Below are positions 34,196 to 42,551 of a stretch of 64,000 nucleotides of DNA, in pieces. Position 1 is the first letter of the stretch, and every line of letters begins with the position of its first letter. Below the pieces are notes generated by a model. The model was not told where the DNA came from and did no database searches. It worked only from the letters and a program-made list of their open reading frames with translations. The translations under genes were made by a program, and so were the position numbers. The DNA comes from Euzebya rosea (lineage in GTDB: Bacteria; Actinomycetota; Nitriliruptoria; Euzebyales; Euzebyaceae), in the NCBI RefSeq assembly GCF_003073135.1, contig NZ_PGDQ01000015.1, forward strand, positions 118,077-182,076, given 5' to 3'.

Positions 34196-35158
34196 ATGAC
34201 GGTCATGCGCTTCGCCGGGGGACGGCTGCTGCGGGGTCTGCTGACCCTCTGGTTCGCCGTCACCGTGACGTTCTTCCTGGTGCGCTTGCTGCCCGGTGAC
34301 CCTGCGCTGGCCGTCGCCGACCCGATGATGACCGAGGACCTCCGGATGGAGCTCCTGGCCGACTACGGACTGGATCGGCCGCTGCCGGTCCAGTACGTCA
34401 GCTACCTCGGCCACCTCCTGCAGGGAGACCTCGGCATCTCCTTCCGCCAGTCCCTGCCCGTCACCGAGATCCTGATGGCACGGCTGCCCTGGACGTTGAT
34501 CCTCACCGGGTCGGCGCTGCTGGTCACCGTCCTCATCGGGGTCCCGCTCGGCGTCGCGGCGGCCACCCGCCGTGGCGGCTGGGTCGACCGCGCCATCCAG
34601 GTCGGCAGCGTGCTCGGGCAGTCCATGTTCGTGCCCGCCATCGGGATCGCCATGCTGTACGCCTTCGGGCTGTACCTCGGCTGGTTCCCGATCGGCGGGG
34701 CGATCGACGACGGCGTGACGGGCCTCGACGCATGGATCAGCATCCTGCGCCACCTCGTCCTGCCGGCCTCCAGCCTCGTCATCCTGCAGATCGGCGCCTA
34801 CGTGCTGACGCTGCGGACCAACCTCATCGACAGCCTCGGCGAGGACTACTGCGACCTCGCCCGAGCCAAGGGCGTGCCGCAGCGACGCATCGTCTGGCGC
34901 CACGCCCTGCGCAACGCCCTGCTGCCCACCACCACCCTTGTCGGGTTGCAGCTCGGCTTCCTCGTCGGCGGCGCCGTGCTGACCGAGACGATCTTCGCCT
35001 ACCCCGGCGTCGGCAGGGCGATCTTCGAGTCCGTCGGCCGCCTCGACTTCCCCGTCCTGCAGGGCGCGTTCGTGCTGCTGGCCGCCACGGTCGTGGTCGC
35101 CAACCTGCTGACCGACCTGGCCTACGGCGCCCTGGACCCCCGGGTGCGCGCGCAGTGA
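34196..35158 (+). CDS. dppB: Peptide ABC transporter permease, DppB type
   Basis: 320 residues, six predicted membrane segments. It begins with the typical FAGGRLLRGLLTLWFAVTVT, has LLPGDPALAV and LGLDRPL-like (DYGLDRPLPVQY) segments, and the cytoplasmic EAA loop DYCDLARAKGVPQRRIVWRH near residue 218. AGGGGAG lies 7 bases before ATG 34196. dppC follows after 73 bases. Confidence 0.93.
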   Translation: MTVMRFAGGRLLRGLLTLWFAVTVTFFLVRLLPGDPALAVADPMMTEDLRMELLADYGLDRPLPVQYVSYLGHLLQGDLGISFRQSLPVTEILMARLPWTLILTGSALLVTVLIGVPLGVAAATRRGGWVDRAIQVGSVLGQSMFVPAIGIAMLYAFGLYLGWFPIGGAIDDGVTGLDAWISILRHLVLPASSLVILQIGAYVLTLRTNLIDSLGEDYCDLARAKGVPQRRIVWRHALRNALLPTTTLVGLQLGFLVGGAVLTETIFAYPGVGRAIFESVGRLDFPVLQGAFVLLAATVVVANLLTDLAYGALDPRVRAQ

Positions 35159-35231
35159 CCACCCCTCCCGCGCGCCGCCCGATCCCCTGCAGCCGTCCGA
35201 CCGTCCGGATCCATCCGACCCAGGAGCGTCC

Positions 35232-36146
35232 ATGAGCGCCGAGCTCCGCCCGGCCCCCACCGTCGACGACGGCATCGTCCGCGACGACCAGCCGCTGGCC
35301 ACGCCCGGCGAGTCCCCCGGCCGTCGCACCGCCAGGGCGTTCGTCCGCAACCCGCTCGGGGTCTTCGGCGTCGTCGTCCTCGTCGGCATGGTGCTGACGG
35401 CGGTCTTCGCGCCGCTGATCGCGGAGTACCCCTCGGGCTACGGCGTCGACGTCCTGGCGCCGCCGTCGGCCGACCACTGGTTCGGGACCGACTCCCTCGG
35501 CCGTGACATCTTCGCCCAGGTCGTCTGGGGCGCCCGGACCAGCCTGATGATCGGCGGTGCCGCCTCGGCCATGGCCATCGCCGTCGGGGTCGCCGTCGGC
35601 GTCGCCGCCGCCTACTTCACGAAGGTCGAGACCGCCCTCGGCGTGCTGGTCGACGTCACCCTCTCCCTGCCCGTCCTGCCGCTGATGATCCTCATCGCCG
35701 CGCTGGCCGGACCGTCGACCTGGACCCTCGCCGTGGTCATCGCGCTGTTCTCGTGGCCCGAGGTCGCCCGCGTCGTGCGCTCCCAGGCGCTGTCCATCGT
35801 CGGCCTGCCCTACGTCGAGGCCGGCGCGCTGGCCGGCGGATCCCACCTGTGGATCATCCGCCGCCACCTGGTGCCCGCCGTGGCCCCCGTCATCACCGTC
35901 AGCGTCGTGCTGACCGCCTCCCGTGCCGTCCTGTCGGAGTCCGGCCTCGCCTTCCTCGGCCTCGGCGACCCCAACGGCTGGTCGTGGGGGACCATCCTGC
36001 ACAACGCCCAGCGCTCGGGGACGCTCGGCACCGCCTGGTGGACCGCCGCGATGCCCTCGTTGGCGATCCTGCTGCTCGTGGTCGCCGCCACCCTCGTCTC
36101 CCTTGCCTACAACGACGCCCGCAACCCCCGAACCCGCGAGGACTGA
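35232..36146 (+). CDS. dppC: Peptide ABC transporter permease, DppC type
   Basis: 304 residues. An N-terminal cytoplasmic tail of about 35 residues is followed by AFVRNPLGVFGVVVLVG, the usual first membrane helix of DppC. HWFGTDSLGRDIFAQVVWGA (about 80) and the EAA loop LPYVEAGALAGGSHLWIIRR (about 194) identify the family, as does SESGLAFLGLGDPNGWSWG. AGGAG lies 7 bases before ATG 35232. The Xaa-Pro-peptidase-like gene starts 8 bases after the stop. Confidence 0.93.
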   Translation: MSAELRPAPTVDDGIVRDDQPLATPGESPGRRTARAFVRNPLGVFGVVVLVGMVLTAVFAPLIAEYPSGYGVDVLAPPSADHWFGTDSLGRDIFAQVVWGARTSLMIGGAASAMAIAVGVAVGVAAAYFTKVETALGVLVDVTLSLPVLPLMILIAALAGPSTWTLAVVIALFSWPEVARVVRSQALSIVGLPYVEAGALAGGSHLWIIRRHLVPAVAPVITVSVVLTASRAVLSESGLAFLGLGDPNGWSWGTILHNAQRSGTLGTAWWTAAMPSLAILLLVVAATLVSLAYNDARNPRTRED

Positions 36147-36154
36147 TCACCGCC

Positions 36155-37360
36155 GTGTCATCCCCTGCCCGCCTGTCCCAACGGCTGCCCCGGAGCTTCT
36201 ACGCCCGGGTGCAGGCCGACGTCCGCCACCAGCTCGACGAGGAGGGGCTGGATGCCGTCCTCTGCGAGGACTGGCGCGACGTCGCCTACCTGACGGGCTT
36301 CTTCCACACCCCCACCGAACGCCCCGTCCTCGTCGTGGTCACCGCCGACCGCACGATCGGGCTGGTCCCGGCGCTGGAGTACGAGTACGCCCAGCAGCAG
36401 GACATCGCCGTCGACGAGCTCGTCGCCTACCCGGAGTACCCGGGTGTCCGCTCGCCGCAGGAGGTCCTCGCCGACGCGCTGGCCGGTGCGACCGGCCGGT
36501 GGGGCCACGCCTGGACGCTGTCCACCGGGGACCTGGGCAAGCTGCGCGCCGCGATGGGCGGGGTGGAGTGGGTCGGGACCCACCTCGTCGACCGGATGCG
36601 CCTGGTGAAGTACGACGAGGAGATCGTGCTGCATCGCGAGGCGGCGAAGCTGGGTGACGTCATGCTGGCCGCGGGCCGCGAGCTGGTGGAGGGGCGCATC
36701 GCCGAGGGCGGACCGCTGCCGTCGGAAGCCGAGCTGGCCAAGCACGTCATCGGCCGTGGGACCGCCTGGATGTACGAGACCCACGACGACGTGGTCGTCG
36801 TGCCGTTGCTGGCAGGAGGGCTGGTCTACTCCGGCCCCAACTCCGCCTACCCCCACGGGCTGGTGACCGAGCATCGCCTGCAGCCCGGCGAGACGTTCAT
36901 CCTGTCGTTGGGCGGGGCCGTCGGCGGTCGCTACGCCGAGAGCGAGCGCACCTTCGTGCTGGGCGAACCCACCGCCCAGCAGCGTGCCCTGTTCGAGACC
37001 GACGCGAGGGCCCAGCACGTCGGGACGGAGTCCATCCGACCCGGCGCCACCTGCGCCGACGTCAACGCCGGTTGCCTCGACGTCATCCGCGACGCCGGGT
37101 ACGCCGAGCACATCCGCCACCGCCAGGGCCACGGCATCGGGTTGAACTTCCACGAACCGCCGTGGCTGGAGGACGGCGACGACACCCCGCTGGCCGCCGG
37201 CATGGTCGTCTCCAGCGAACCCGGCATCTACGTGCTGGGGCACGCCGGGTACCGCATCAGCGACACGGTGCTGGTCACCGCCGACGGCCGCGAACGCCTG
37301 ACCACCTTCCCACGGGACCTCGAGTCCTCGATCATTCCCGTCAAGGAGTCGTCACGATGA
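36155..37360 (+). CDS. M24-family creatinase/aminopeptidase-P-like protein lacking metal ligands
   Basis: 401 residues with a creatinase-like N-terminal domain and a pita-bread C-terminal domain. The catalytic His326 (RQGHGIGLNFHEPPW) and Glu355 (VVSSEPGIYV) are present. The two Asp that normally hold metal are replaced: Ser251 in FILSLGGAVGG (family V-D-x-G) and Glu262 in AESERTF (family S-D-x-T-R-T); the last Glu is Ser369 in YRISDTVLVT. Creatinase itself works without metal and shows similar losses. It may therefore hydrolyse a small amide rather than Xaa-Pro peptides. It lies between dppC and the S33 peptidase, in the same operon. Confidence 0.85.
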   Translation: MSSPARLSQRLPRSFYARVQADVRHQLDEEGLDAVLCEDWRDVAYLTGFFHTPTERPVLVVVTADRTIGLVPALEYEYAQQQDIAVDELVAYPEYPGVRSPQEVLADALAGATGRWGHAWTLSTGDLGKLRAAMGGVEWVGTHLVDRMRLVKYDEEIVLHREAAKLGDVMLAAGRELVEGRIAEGGPLPSEAELAKHVIGRGTAWMYETHDDVVVVPLLAGGLVYSGPNSAYPHGLVTEHRLQPGETFILSLGGAVGGRYAESERTFVLGEPTAQQRALFETDARAQHVGTESIRPGATCADVNAGCLDVIRDAGYAEHIRHRQGHGIGLNFHEPPWLEDGDDTPLAAGMVVSSEPGIYVLGHAGYRISDTVLVTADGRERLTTFPRDLESSIIPVKESSR

Positions 37361-38205
37361 TGCTGGAGATCAACGGCTGCCCCCTCAACGTCGAGCTGCT
37401 CGGCGGTGACGACCCGACCAAGCCCCTCCTGATCGCCCACCACGGCGCCCCGGGGCTGGGATCGATGGAGGAGCCCCGGGCGGCGTTCGGCTGGCTGGCC
37501 GACACCTTCCGGGTGATCATCTTCGACGCACGGGGGAGCGGGAAGTCCGGCGACGTGCCGCCCTACGACCACGACCAGTGGGTCGCCGACATCGACGCCC
37601 TCCGCGAATGGGCCGGTGCGGAGCGGTTCGTCATGGCCGGCGGCTCCTACGGCGGGTTCCTGTCGATGGAGTACGCCATCCGCCACCCCGAGCGGCTTCT
37701 GGCCCTGGTGCTGCGTGACACCGCGCCGGACGCCACGCACGACGACCTGGCGCTGGAGAACGCACGGGCGTCGGACCGGGTCGACATCCCCGAGGAGCGG
37801 CTGGCCCGCATGTTCGACGGGAAGGTCATCGACAACGACGACTTCCGTGACCTGTGGCGCGAGCTGCTGCCGCTGTACACCTTCACCCACGACCCGGCGG
37901 TCATCGAGGACAAGGTCGCGTCGGTGGACTACCACTACGCCACCCACAACGCGGCGTTCTCCACCGCCCGCGCGACCTACGACGTCAAGCCGCACCTCCA
38001 CAGGGTGACGTGCCCTGCGCTGGTCACCGTCGGCCGGGAGGACTGGATCACCCCGGTCGTCAACAGCGAGCAGATCGCCGAGCTGCTGCCCGACGCCGAG
38101 CTGGTGATCTTCGAGGAGTCCGGCCACTCCCCGCCGCTGGAGGAGCCCGAGCGGTTCCAGCAGGTCGTCCGCGACTTCCTCGACAGGGCGCTCGCCCGCG
38201 CCTGA
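37357..38205 (+). CDS. S33-type proline-iminopeptidase-like alpha/beta hydrolase
   Basis: 282 residues. Oxyanion region LLIAHHGAPGLGSMEEP (about 25), IIFDARGSGKSGD, nucleophile elbow MAGGSYGGFLSMEYA (about 92), Asp in VTVGREDWITPV (about 228) and His in FEESGHSPPLEEPE (about 256). The DARGSGKSG and GGSYGG motifs are those of proline iminopeptidases of clan SC. ATG 37357 overlaps the upstream stop (ATGA). As the last gene of the operon it probably trims imported peptides, or hydrolyses the product of the M24-like enzyme. Confidence 0.85.
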   Translation: MMLEINGCPLNVELLGGDDPTKPLLIAHHGAPGLGSMEEPRAAFGWLADTFRVIIFDARGSGKSGDVPPYDHDQWVADIDALREWAGAERFVMAGGSYGGFLSMEYAIRHPERLLALVLRDTAPDATHDDLALENARASDRVDIPEERLARMFDGKVIDNDDFRDLWRELLPLYTFTHDPAVIEDKVASVDYHYATHNAAFSTARATYDVKPHLHRVTCPALVTVGREDWITPVVNSEQIAELLPDAELVIFEESGHSPPLEEPERFQQVVRDFLDRALARA

Positions 38206-38260
38206 CCCGCCCCCAGCCACCCCGCCACCCCCATGGCCGCCCACCGGCAGACCCGCCGCT

Positions 38261-38350
38261 GCCGGTGGGCCGGCCCCTGCGGGTGGGCCGGCCCCTGCAG
38301 GGGGGCCGGCTCCTCCGGGTGGCCCGGCTCCTCCGGGTGGCCCGGACCCC
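38261..38350. repeat. Five tandem 18-bp units upstream of iscS
   Basis: Units start at 38261, 38279, 38297, 38315 and 38333. The best pair reads CCGGGTGGCCCGGCTCCT; earlier units are GCGGGTGGGCCGGCCCCT-like. Read on the minus strand they spell an Ala-Gly-Pro-Pro-Gly-Gly type repeat, but no real gene is seen there. The last unit runs into the 47-bp element. Confidence 0.8.
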
Positions 38351-38397
38351 GATCGTGCCGATCGTCGTCCATGGCCGACGCAGGCCCCGATCGCGCC
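38351..38397. repeat. 47-bp dispersed palindromic element, copy C
   Basis: Starts GATCGTGCCG, ends GGCCCCGATCGCGCC and has the centre CGTCGTCCATGGCCGACG (one mismatch from copy B). It lies 28 bp upstream of the iscS -10 box. Confidence 0.85.
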
Positions 38398-38425
38398 CAC
38401 CGACCACCTGCCGCGGGCGAGCGGC

Positions 38426-38431
38426 TACCGT
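38426..38431 (+). promoter_or_regulatory. iscS -10 box (leaderless type)
   Basis: TACCGT ends 7 bases before the GTG start. No -35 match is evident in the 28 bases between it and the 47-bp element. Confidence 0.45.
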
Positions 38432-38438
38432 CGTCGGC

Positions 38439-39602
38439 GTGACGTCGACCACCTCCGAAGCGGTCTACCTGGACCACGCCGCCACCACGCCGCTGGCGGC
38501 GGAGGCCGTCGAGGCCATGGGGCCGTGGATCACGGCGGGGGCGGTCGGGAACGCCTCGTCGCTCCACGCCGCCGGGCGTCGGGCCCGGGCTGCCGTCGAG
38601 GACGCCCGTGACCGGGTCGCCGCGGCGCTCGGCGTGACCCCGCTGGAGGTCCTCTTCACCTCCGGCGGCACCGAAGCCGACAACCAGGCGATCAAGGGGC
38701 TCGTCTGGGCCGGCGGGGCGGGCGGGCACGTCGTCACCACCGCCATCGAGCACCACGCCGTCCTGGAGACCGTCGAGTGGTTGCGCGATCACCAGGGCGT
38801 GAAGGCCACGGTCGTTGGTGTCGACGCCGACGGCCTGGTCGATCCGGACGAGGTCCTGGCGGCCGTCCAGCCCGACACCCGGGTGGTCAGCGTCATGGCG
38901 GCCAACAACGAGCTGGGCACCATCCAGCCCCTCGACGTCCTCGGCCCGGCGCTCGCCGAACGGGGCGTCCCCCTCCACGTCGACGCCGTCCAGGCGTTCG
39001 GCAAGGTCCCCATGCCGCTGGGGGAGTGGCAGCCGGCCGGCCTCGCCCTCTCGGCCCACAAGTTCAACGGTCCCACCGGCGTCGGCGTGCTGGTGCTGCG
39101 TCGCGACCTGCAGCCCCATCCCGTGCTCCACGGCGGCGCGCAGGAGCGGGGTGTGCGATCCGGCACCCTCAACGTCGCCGGGATCGTCGGCCTCGGTGCC
39201 GCCGCCGAACGGGCCGCCGACCTCCTGTCGACCGTCGACACCGCGGTCCGTGCCCGACGGGACGCCCTGCTCGACGGCCTCCTGGCCATCGACGACGTGG
39301 CCCTCAACGGCCATCCCCAGCAGCGCCTGCCGCACAACGCCCACGTCGGCATCGGCGGCGTCGACGCCGAGTCGCTGCTCATGGGCCTGGACCGGGCCGG
39401 CATCCAGTGCTCGACCGGCTCGGCCTGCCAGTCCGGCGCGGCCCGGCGCAGCCACGTCCTGGACGCGATCGGCGCCCGCGAGGACGCCGCACACCTGCGC
39501 TTCACCCTCGGCTCCGAGACCACCGACGCCCACATCGACCGCACGATCGTTGCGGTCACCGACGCCGTCGCACGCCTGCGCACCGCGACGGGGGACCGCT
39601 GA
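38439..39602 (+). CDS. iscS: Cysteine desulfurase
   Basis: 387 residues, a class V PLP enzyme that takes sulfur from cysteine for Fe-S clusters and tRNA thiolation. It has AVYLDHAATTP at the start, the cofactor His in TAIEHHAVLE, ANNELGTIQP, the Schiff-base Lys208 in LSAHKFNGP and the persulfide Cys330 in CSTGSACQSGA. GTG 38439 follows TACCGT by 7 bases. mnmA starts on its stop codon (TGATG), so the sulfur donor and the tRNA thiolase are co-produced. This pair equals Rv3025c-Rv3024c. Confidence 0.95.
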   Translation: MTSTTSEAVYLDHAATTPLAAEAVEAMGPWITAGAVGNASSLHAAGRRARAAVEDARDRVAAALGVTPLEVLFTSGGTEADNQAIKGLVWAGGAGGHVVTTAIEHHAVLETVEWLRDHQGVKATVVGVDADGLVDPDEVLAAVQPDTRVVSVMAANNELGTIQPLDVLGPALAERGVPLHVDAVQAFGKVPMPLGEWQPAGLALSAHKFNGPTGVGVLVLRRDLQPHPVLHGGAQERGVRSGTLNVAGIVGLGAAAERAADLLSTVDTAVRARRDALLDGLLAIDDVALNGHPQQRLPHNAHVGIGGVDAESLLMGLDRAGIQCSTGSACQSGAARRSHVLDAIGAREDAAHLRFTLGSETTDAHIDRTIVAVTDAVARLRTATGDR

Positions 39603-40678
39603 TGGCCAGCGTCCTCGTGGCGATGTCGGGCGGCGTGGACTCCTCCATGGCCGCCGCGTTGCTGGTCGAGCAGGGGCACGACGTCACCGGCGTGCACCTG
39701 AAGATGGCCGACACGCCCAGCGGCATCCCCGGCAAGGGCTGCTGCACCCTCGACGACGCCCGCGACGCCCGCCGGGTGGCCGACCTGCTCGGCATCCCCT
39801 ACTACGTCTGGGACTTCGCCGACGCGTTCCACGAGCGGGTGGTCGACGACTTCGTCGCCGAGTACGCCGCCGGTCGCACACCCAACCCGTGCATCCGCTG
39901 CAACGAGCGGGTCAAGTACACCGCGCTGATGGCCCGGGCACGTGCCGCCGGGTTCGACCGGCTGGCGACCGGCCACCACGTCCGGCTGTCGACTGACGAC
40001 GACGGCACCGTCCGGCTCCTGCGGCCCGTCGACGAGGGAAAGGACCAGACCTACGTGCTGTACATGGCCAGCCAGGACCAGCTGCAGCACTCCGCCTTCC
40101 CCGTCGGGGGCATCCACAAGTCGGCGCTGCGCGACATGGCCGCCGAGCGTGGGCTCGTGACGGCGTCGAAGCCCGACAGCACCGACATCTGCTTCATCCC
40201 CTCGGGCAACACCGCGGCGTTCCTCGGTGCCCGCATCGGCCGACGCCCGGGCCGCCTGGTCGACCACGACGGCACCGACCTCGGCGAGCACGACGGCGCG
40301 TTCGCCTTCACCGTCGGGCAGCGGCGCGGGCTCGGACTGTCCGGCATGCCCGAACCGCGGTTCGTGACCGCCATCGAGGGCGACACCGTCACCGTCGGCC
40401 GACGCGAGGACCTGCGCGTCTCGGCCCTCACCGCGGACGGCGTCAGCTGGACGGTGGCCCCACCCACCCCGGGGGAGGAGGGGCTGACCGCCCGCGTTCG
40501 TTACCACGGCGAGCGGCTGCCGGTGGTGGTCCAGCTCGACGGGACCGCCGACGACACGACCATGTCGGTGGCCTTCACCGACGACCGGCCAAGCGGCGTC
40601 GCGCCCGGCCAGGCCGTCGTCGTCTACCGGGGCGAGGAGTGCGTGGGCGGCGGCACGATCGCCACGACCTCGCGCTGA
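39602..40678 (+). CDS. mnmA: tRNA-specific 2-thiouridylase MnmA
   Basis: 358 residues. The PP-loop AMSGGVDSSMAAALL (residue 7 on) binds ATP to adenylate U34. The catalytic Cys pair is Cys100 in NPCIRCNERVKY and Cys197 in DSTDICFIPSGN. The C-terminal part has GQRRGLGLSG and the closing CVGGGTI strand of the beta-barrel. It thiolates the wobble U of Glu, Gln and Lys tRNAs with sulfur from IscS, encoded immediately upstream. Length and motifs are complete. Confidence 0.96.
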   Translation: MASVLVAMSGGVDSSMAAALLVEQGHDVTGVHLKMADTPSGIPGKGCCTLDDARDARRVADLLGIPYYVWDFADAFHERVVDDFVAEYAAGRTPNPCIRCNERVKYTALMARARAAGFDRLATGHHVRLSTDDDGTVRLLRPVDEGKDQTYVLYMASQDQLQHSAFPVGGIHKSALRDMAAERGLVTASKPDSTDICFIPSGNTAAFLGARIGRRPGRLVDHDGTDLGEHDGAFAFTVGQRRGLGLSGMPEPRFVTAIEGDTVTVGRREDLRVSALTADGVSWTVAPPTPGEEGLTARVRYHGERLPVVVQLDGTADDTTMSVAFTDDRPSGVAPGQAVVVYRGEECVGGGTIATTSR

Positions 40679-40710
40679 CCGACACCGCCCTCCAGCGCGC
40701 CCCTGGGGAC

Positions 40711-41223
40711 TCACCCGAGGATCGCGGCTGCCAGCGCCTCCGGCGTGGACCACATGGGCCAGTGGCCGGCGTCCAGCTCGACGAAGTGGTCCTCCGGTCG
40801 GCGCTGGTCGGCGTCGGCCCACCACGGGGACGGTCCCGACCGGGTGCAGCGAACGAACGTCCGCGGGATGCCGGCGGCACCGGCGACCGTGCCCGGCGGG
40901 AGCGGGCTGGTCATGCACGGCAGGGGGAACGGGGTCGCCCGCTCGCGGAACCGCTGCAGCGCCTCCGCGGACAGGTCGTCGGCGCCGTACAGCTCGCGTG
41001 CCCACAACATCTCGTCGGGCAACAACGGCAGCAGTCGACCACCGAAGCCGTCCGCCCATGCCTGCATGGCCTCCAGCTGCGGTCCGTCGCCGATCAGCGG
41101 GCCGTCGTCGGTCGGGACCGAGGCGTCGACGTACACGATCCGCCCGATGCGGTCGGGGAGTGCCGCCGCTGCACCGGTCACCACCGCGCCGGCGTAGCTG
41201 TGGCCGACGAGGACGACGTCGCC
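40711..41223 (-). pseudogene. Alpha/beta hydrolase remnant lacking its N-terminal third
   Basis: The remaining frame begins abruptly at the strand before the nucleophile elbow (GDVVLVGHSYAGAVVTGAAA) and runs through VDAS, a helical lid and the catalytic His in LDAGHWPMWSTPE to a normal end. The oxyanion part (usually L-V-H-G near residue 10) is absent, so it cannot fold normally. An ATG at 41265 opens a longer frame, but its extra codons belong to the opposite-strand remnant at 41221. It resembles EstC-like esterases. Confidence 0.7.
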
Positions 41224-41418
41224 CGCGTGCGCGTGCCCACGGCGATCGGGCTGCTGGACCCCCACGACGACGGCCGGTCACTGCTCCGGGTCGGGGGTGA
41301 CGACCTGCATCCCATCGCGACGTTCCTGGTGGGACTCACCTGCGAGTTCGAGGTGCTCGACCCGCCCGAGCTGGTGGAGGCGCTGCATGCCCTGGGCCGG
41401 TGGCTGACGACCCGGTGA
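41221..41418 (+). pseudogene. 3' remnant of a WYL-domain (YafY-like) regulator
   Basis: Sixty-five codons with the typical C-terminal WCX-type end of WYL regulators: ARVRVPTAIGLLDP, SLLRVGGDDLHPIATFL and a closing L-V-E-A-L-H-A-L-G-R-W. The DNA-binding and WYL domains are missing, and the homology starts exactly where the opposite-strand hydrolase homology ends, indicating a deletion that joined two formerly divergent genes. Confidence 0.65.
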
Positions 41419-41529
41419 CGGGCGGACACGTTCGACAGGGCATCATCCGGGCAAGGCTGTGGAACGTGCGCGGTGCCCCGACGGCATCGCGGACATCCCC
41501 CACGACAACGACCCCTTCGAGGAGCTCCC

Positions 41530-42492
41530 GTGTTCACCCTTGCCGACCTTCCCGACCTGACCGGCCGCACGGCGGTGGTCACCGGCGCCAACTCGGGGTT
41601 GGGGCTGGAGACGGCCCGGGCGCTGGCCGGGGCCGGCGCGACCGTGGTCATGACCGCCCGCTCCAAGGACAAGTTCGACGCCGCCGAGGCCGAGATCCGG
41701 CCCACCAACCGGACGGCAGACCTTCGGTTCGTCCAGCTCGACCTGGCCAGCCTGGAGAACGTCCGCACCGCCGCGGAGGTCATCCGCAGCGAGCACCCCG
41801 AGGTGGACATCCTCGTCAACAACGCCGGCATCATGATGACCCCCGAGGCGACCACCGCCGACGGCCTCGAGCTGCAGCTCGGCACCAACCACTTCGGCCA
41901 CTTCGCGTTCACCGGCCTGCTGCTCGAGCCGCTGCTCGCCGCGGGTGACGCCCGCGTCGTGACCGTGTCCTCCGGCATGCACCACCGCGGCGAGATGGAC
42001 TTCGACGACCTGCAGCAGCAGCGGTCCGACGGCTACGACACCACCGCCCAGTACGCCCGGTCCAAGCTGGCCAACCTGATGTTCGCCCTCGAGCTGCAGC
42101 GCCGGTTCGACGCCGCAGGGGCCGACGCACGGTCGGTGGCTGCCCACCCCGGCTACACCGCCACGAACCTCCAGTCGGCCGGCGTCGGGCTGCCCGGCGG
42201 TGGGCTGTTCCACAAGGCCGCCAGCATCGGCATGCGGCTGATCACGCCGCTGGTCGGCATGTCGGTCGAGCAGGGCGCCCTGCCCCAGATCCACGCCGCG
42301 GTCAGCGACGTGCCCGGGGGCAGCTACTGGGGCCCGACGGGCCCGGCGGAGATGCGCGGACCCGTCGGCCCGGCCAAGGTCAACCGCAGGGCGCGCAACG
42401 AGGCCGACGCCGCCCGGCTGTGGGACATCTCGGTGGACACCACGGGCGTGACATACGACGCGTTGGGAACGAACACCGGTTCCGTGCGGTGA
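41530..42492 (+). CDS. Short-chain dehydrogenase/reductase (retinol-dehydrogenase-like)
   Basis: 320 residues. Cofactor motif VVTGANSGLGLETARAL (about 18), DILVNNAGIMMTPE (about 95), catalytic Ser in VTVSSGMHH, and Tyr/Lys in YARSKLANLMFALELQRR (about 176). It belongs to the long SDR group resembling retinol dehydrogenases and protochlorophyllide reductases. The length and a C-terminal GSYWGPTGPAEMRG motif support that group. GAGGAG at 41519-41524 lies 5 bases before GTG 41530. Substrate unknown. Confidence 0.9.
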   Translation: MFTLADLPDLTGRTAVVTGANSGLGLETARALAGAGATVVMTARSKDKFDAAEAEIRPTNRTADLRFVQLDLASLENVRTAAEVIRSEHPEVDILVNNAGIMMTPEATTADGLELQLGTNHFGHFAFTGLLLEPLLAAGDARVVTVSSGMHHRGEMDFDDLQQQRSDGYDTTAQYARSKLANLMFALELQRRFDAAGADARSVAAHPGYTATNLQSAGVGLPGGGLFHKAASIGMRLITPLVGMSVEQGALPQIHAAVSDVPGGSYWGPTGPAEMRGPVGPAKVNRRARNEADAARLWDISVDTTGVTYDALGTNTGSVR

Positions 42493-42551
42493 CGGGACCC
42501 TGAACTGGGTACGTTTGGGACCGATCGCCGGAAGCGGGTCAGGAGTCGACG

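Noticed and set aside
37228..38400. A minus-strand frame with collagen-like Gly-Pro-Pro repeats
   Set aside because: The repeats come from an 18-bp DNA tandem repeat and the rest is antisense to two peptidase genes.
40679..41265. Intact short alpha/beta hydrolase starting at ATG 41265
   Set aside because: The first 14 codons are antisense to WYL-regulator codons and the oxyanion region of the fold is missing, so it is treated as a truncated remnant.
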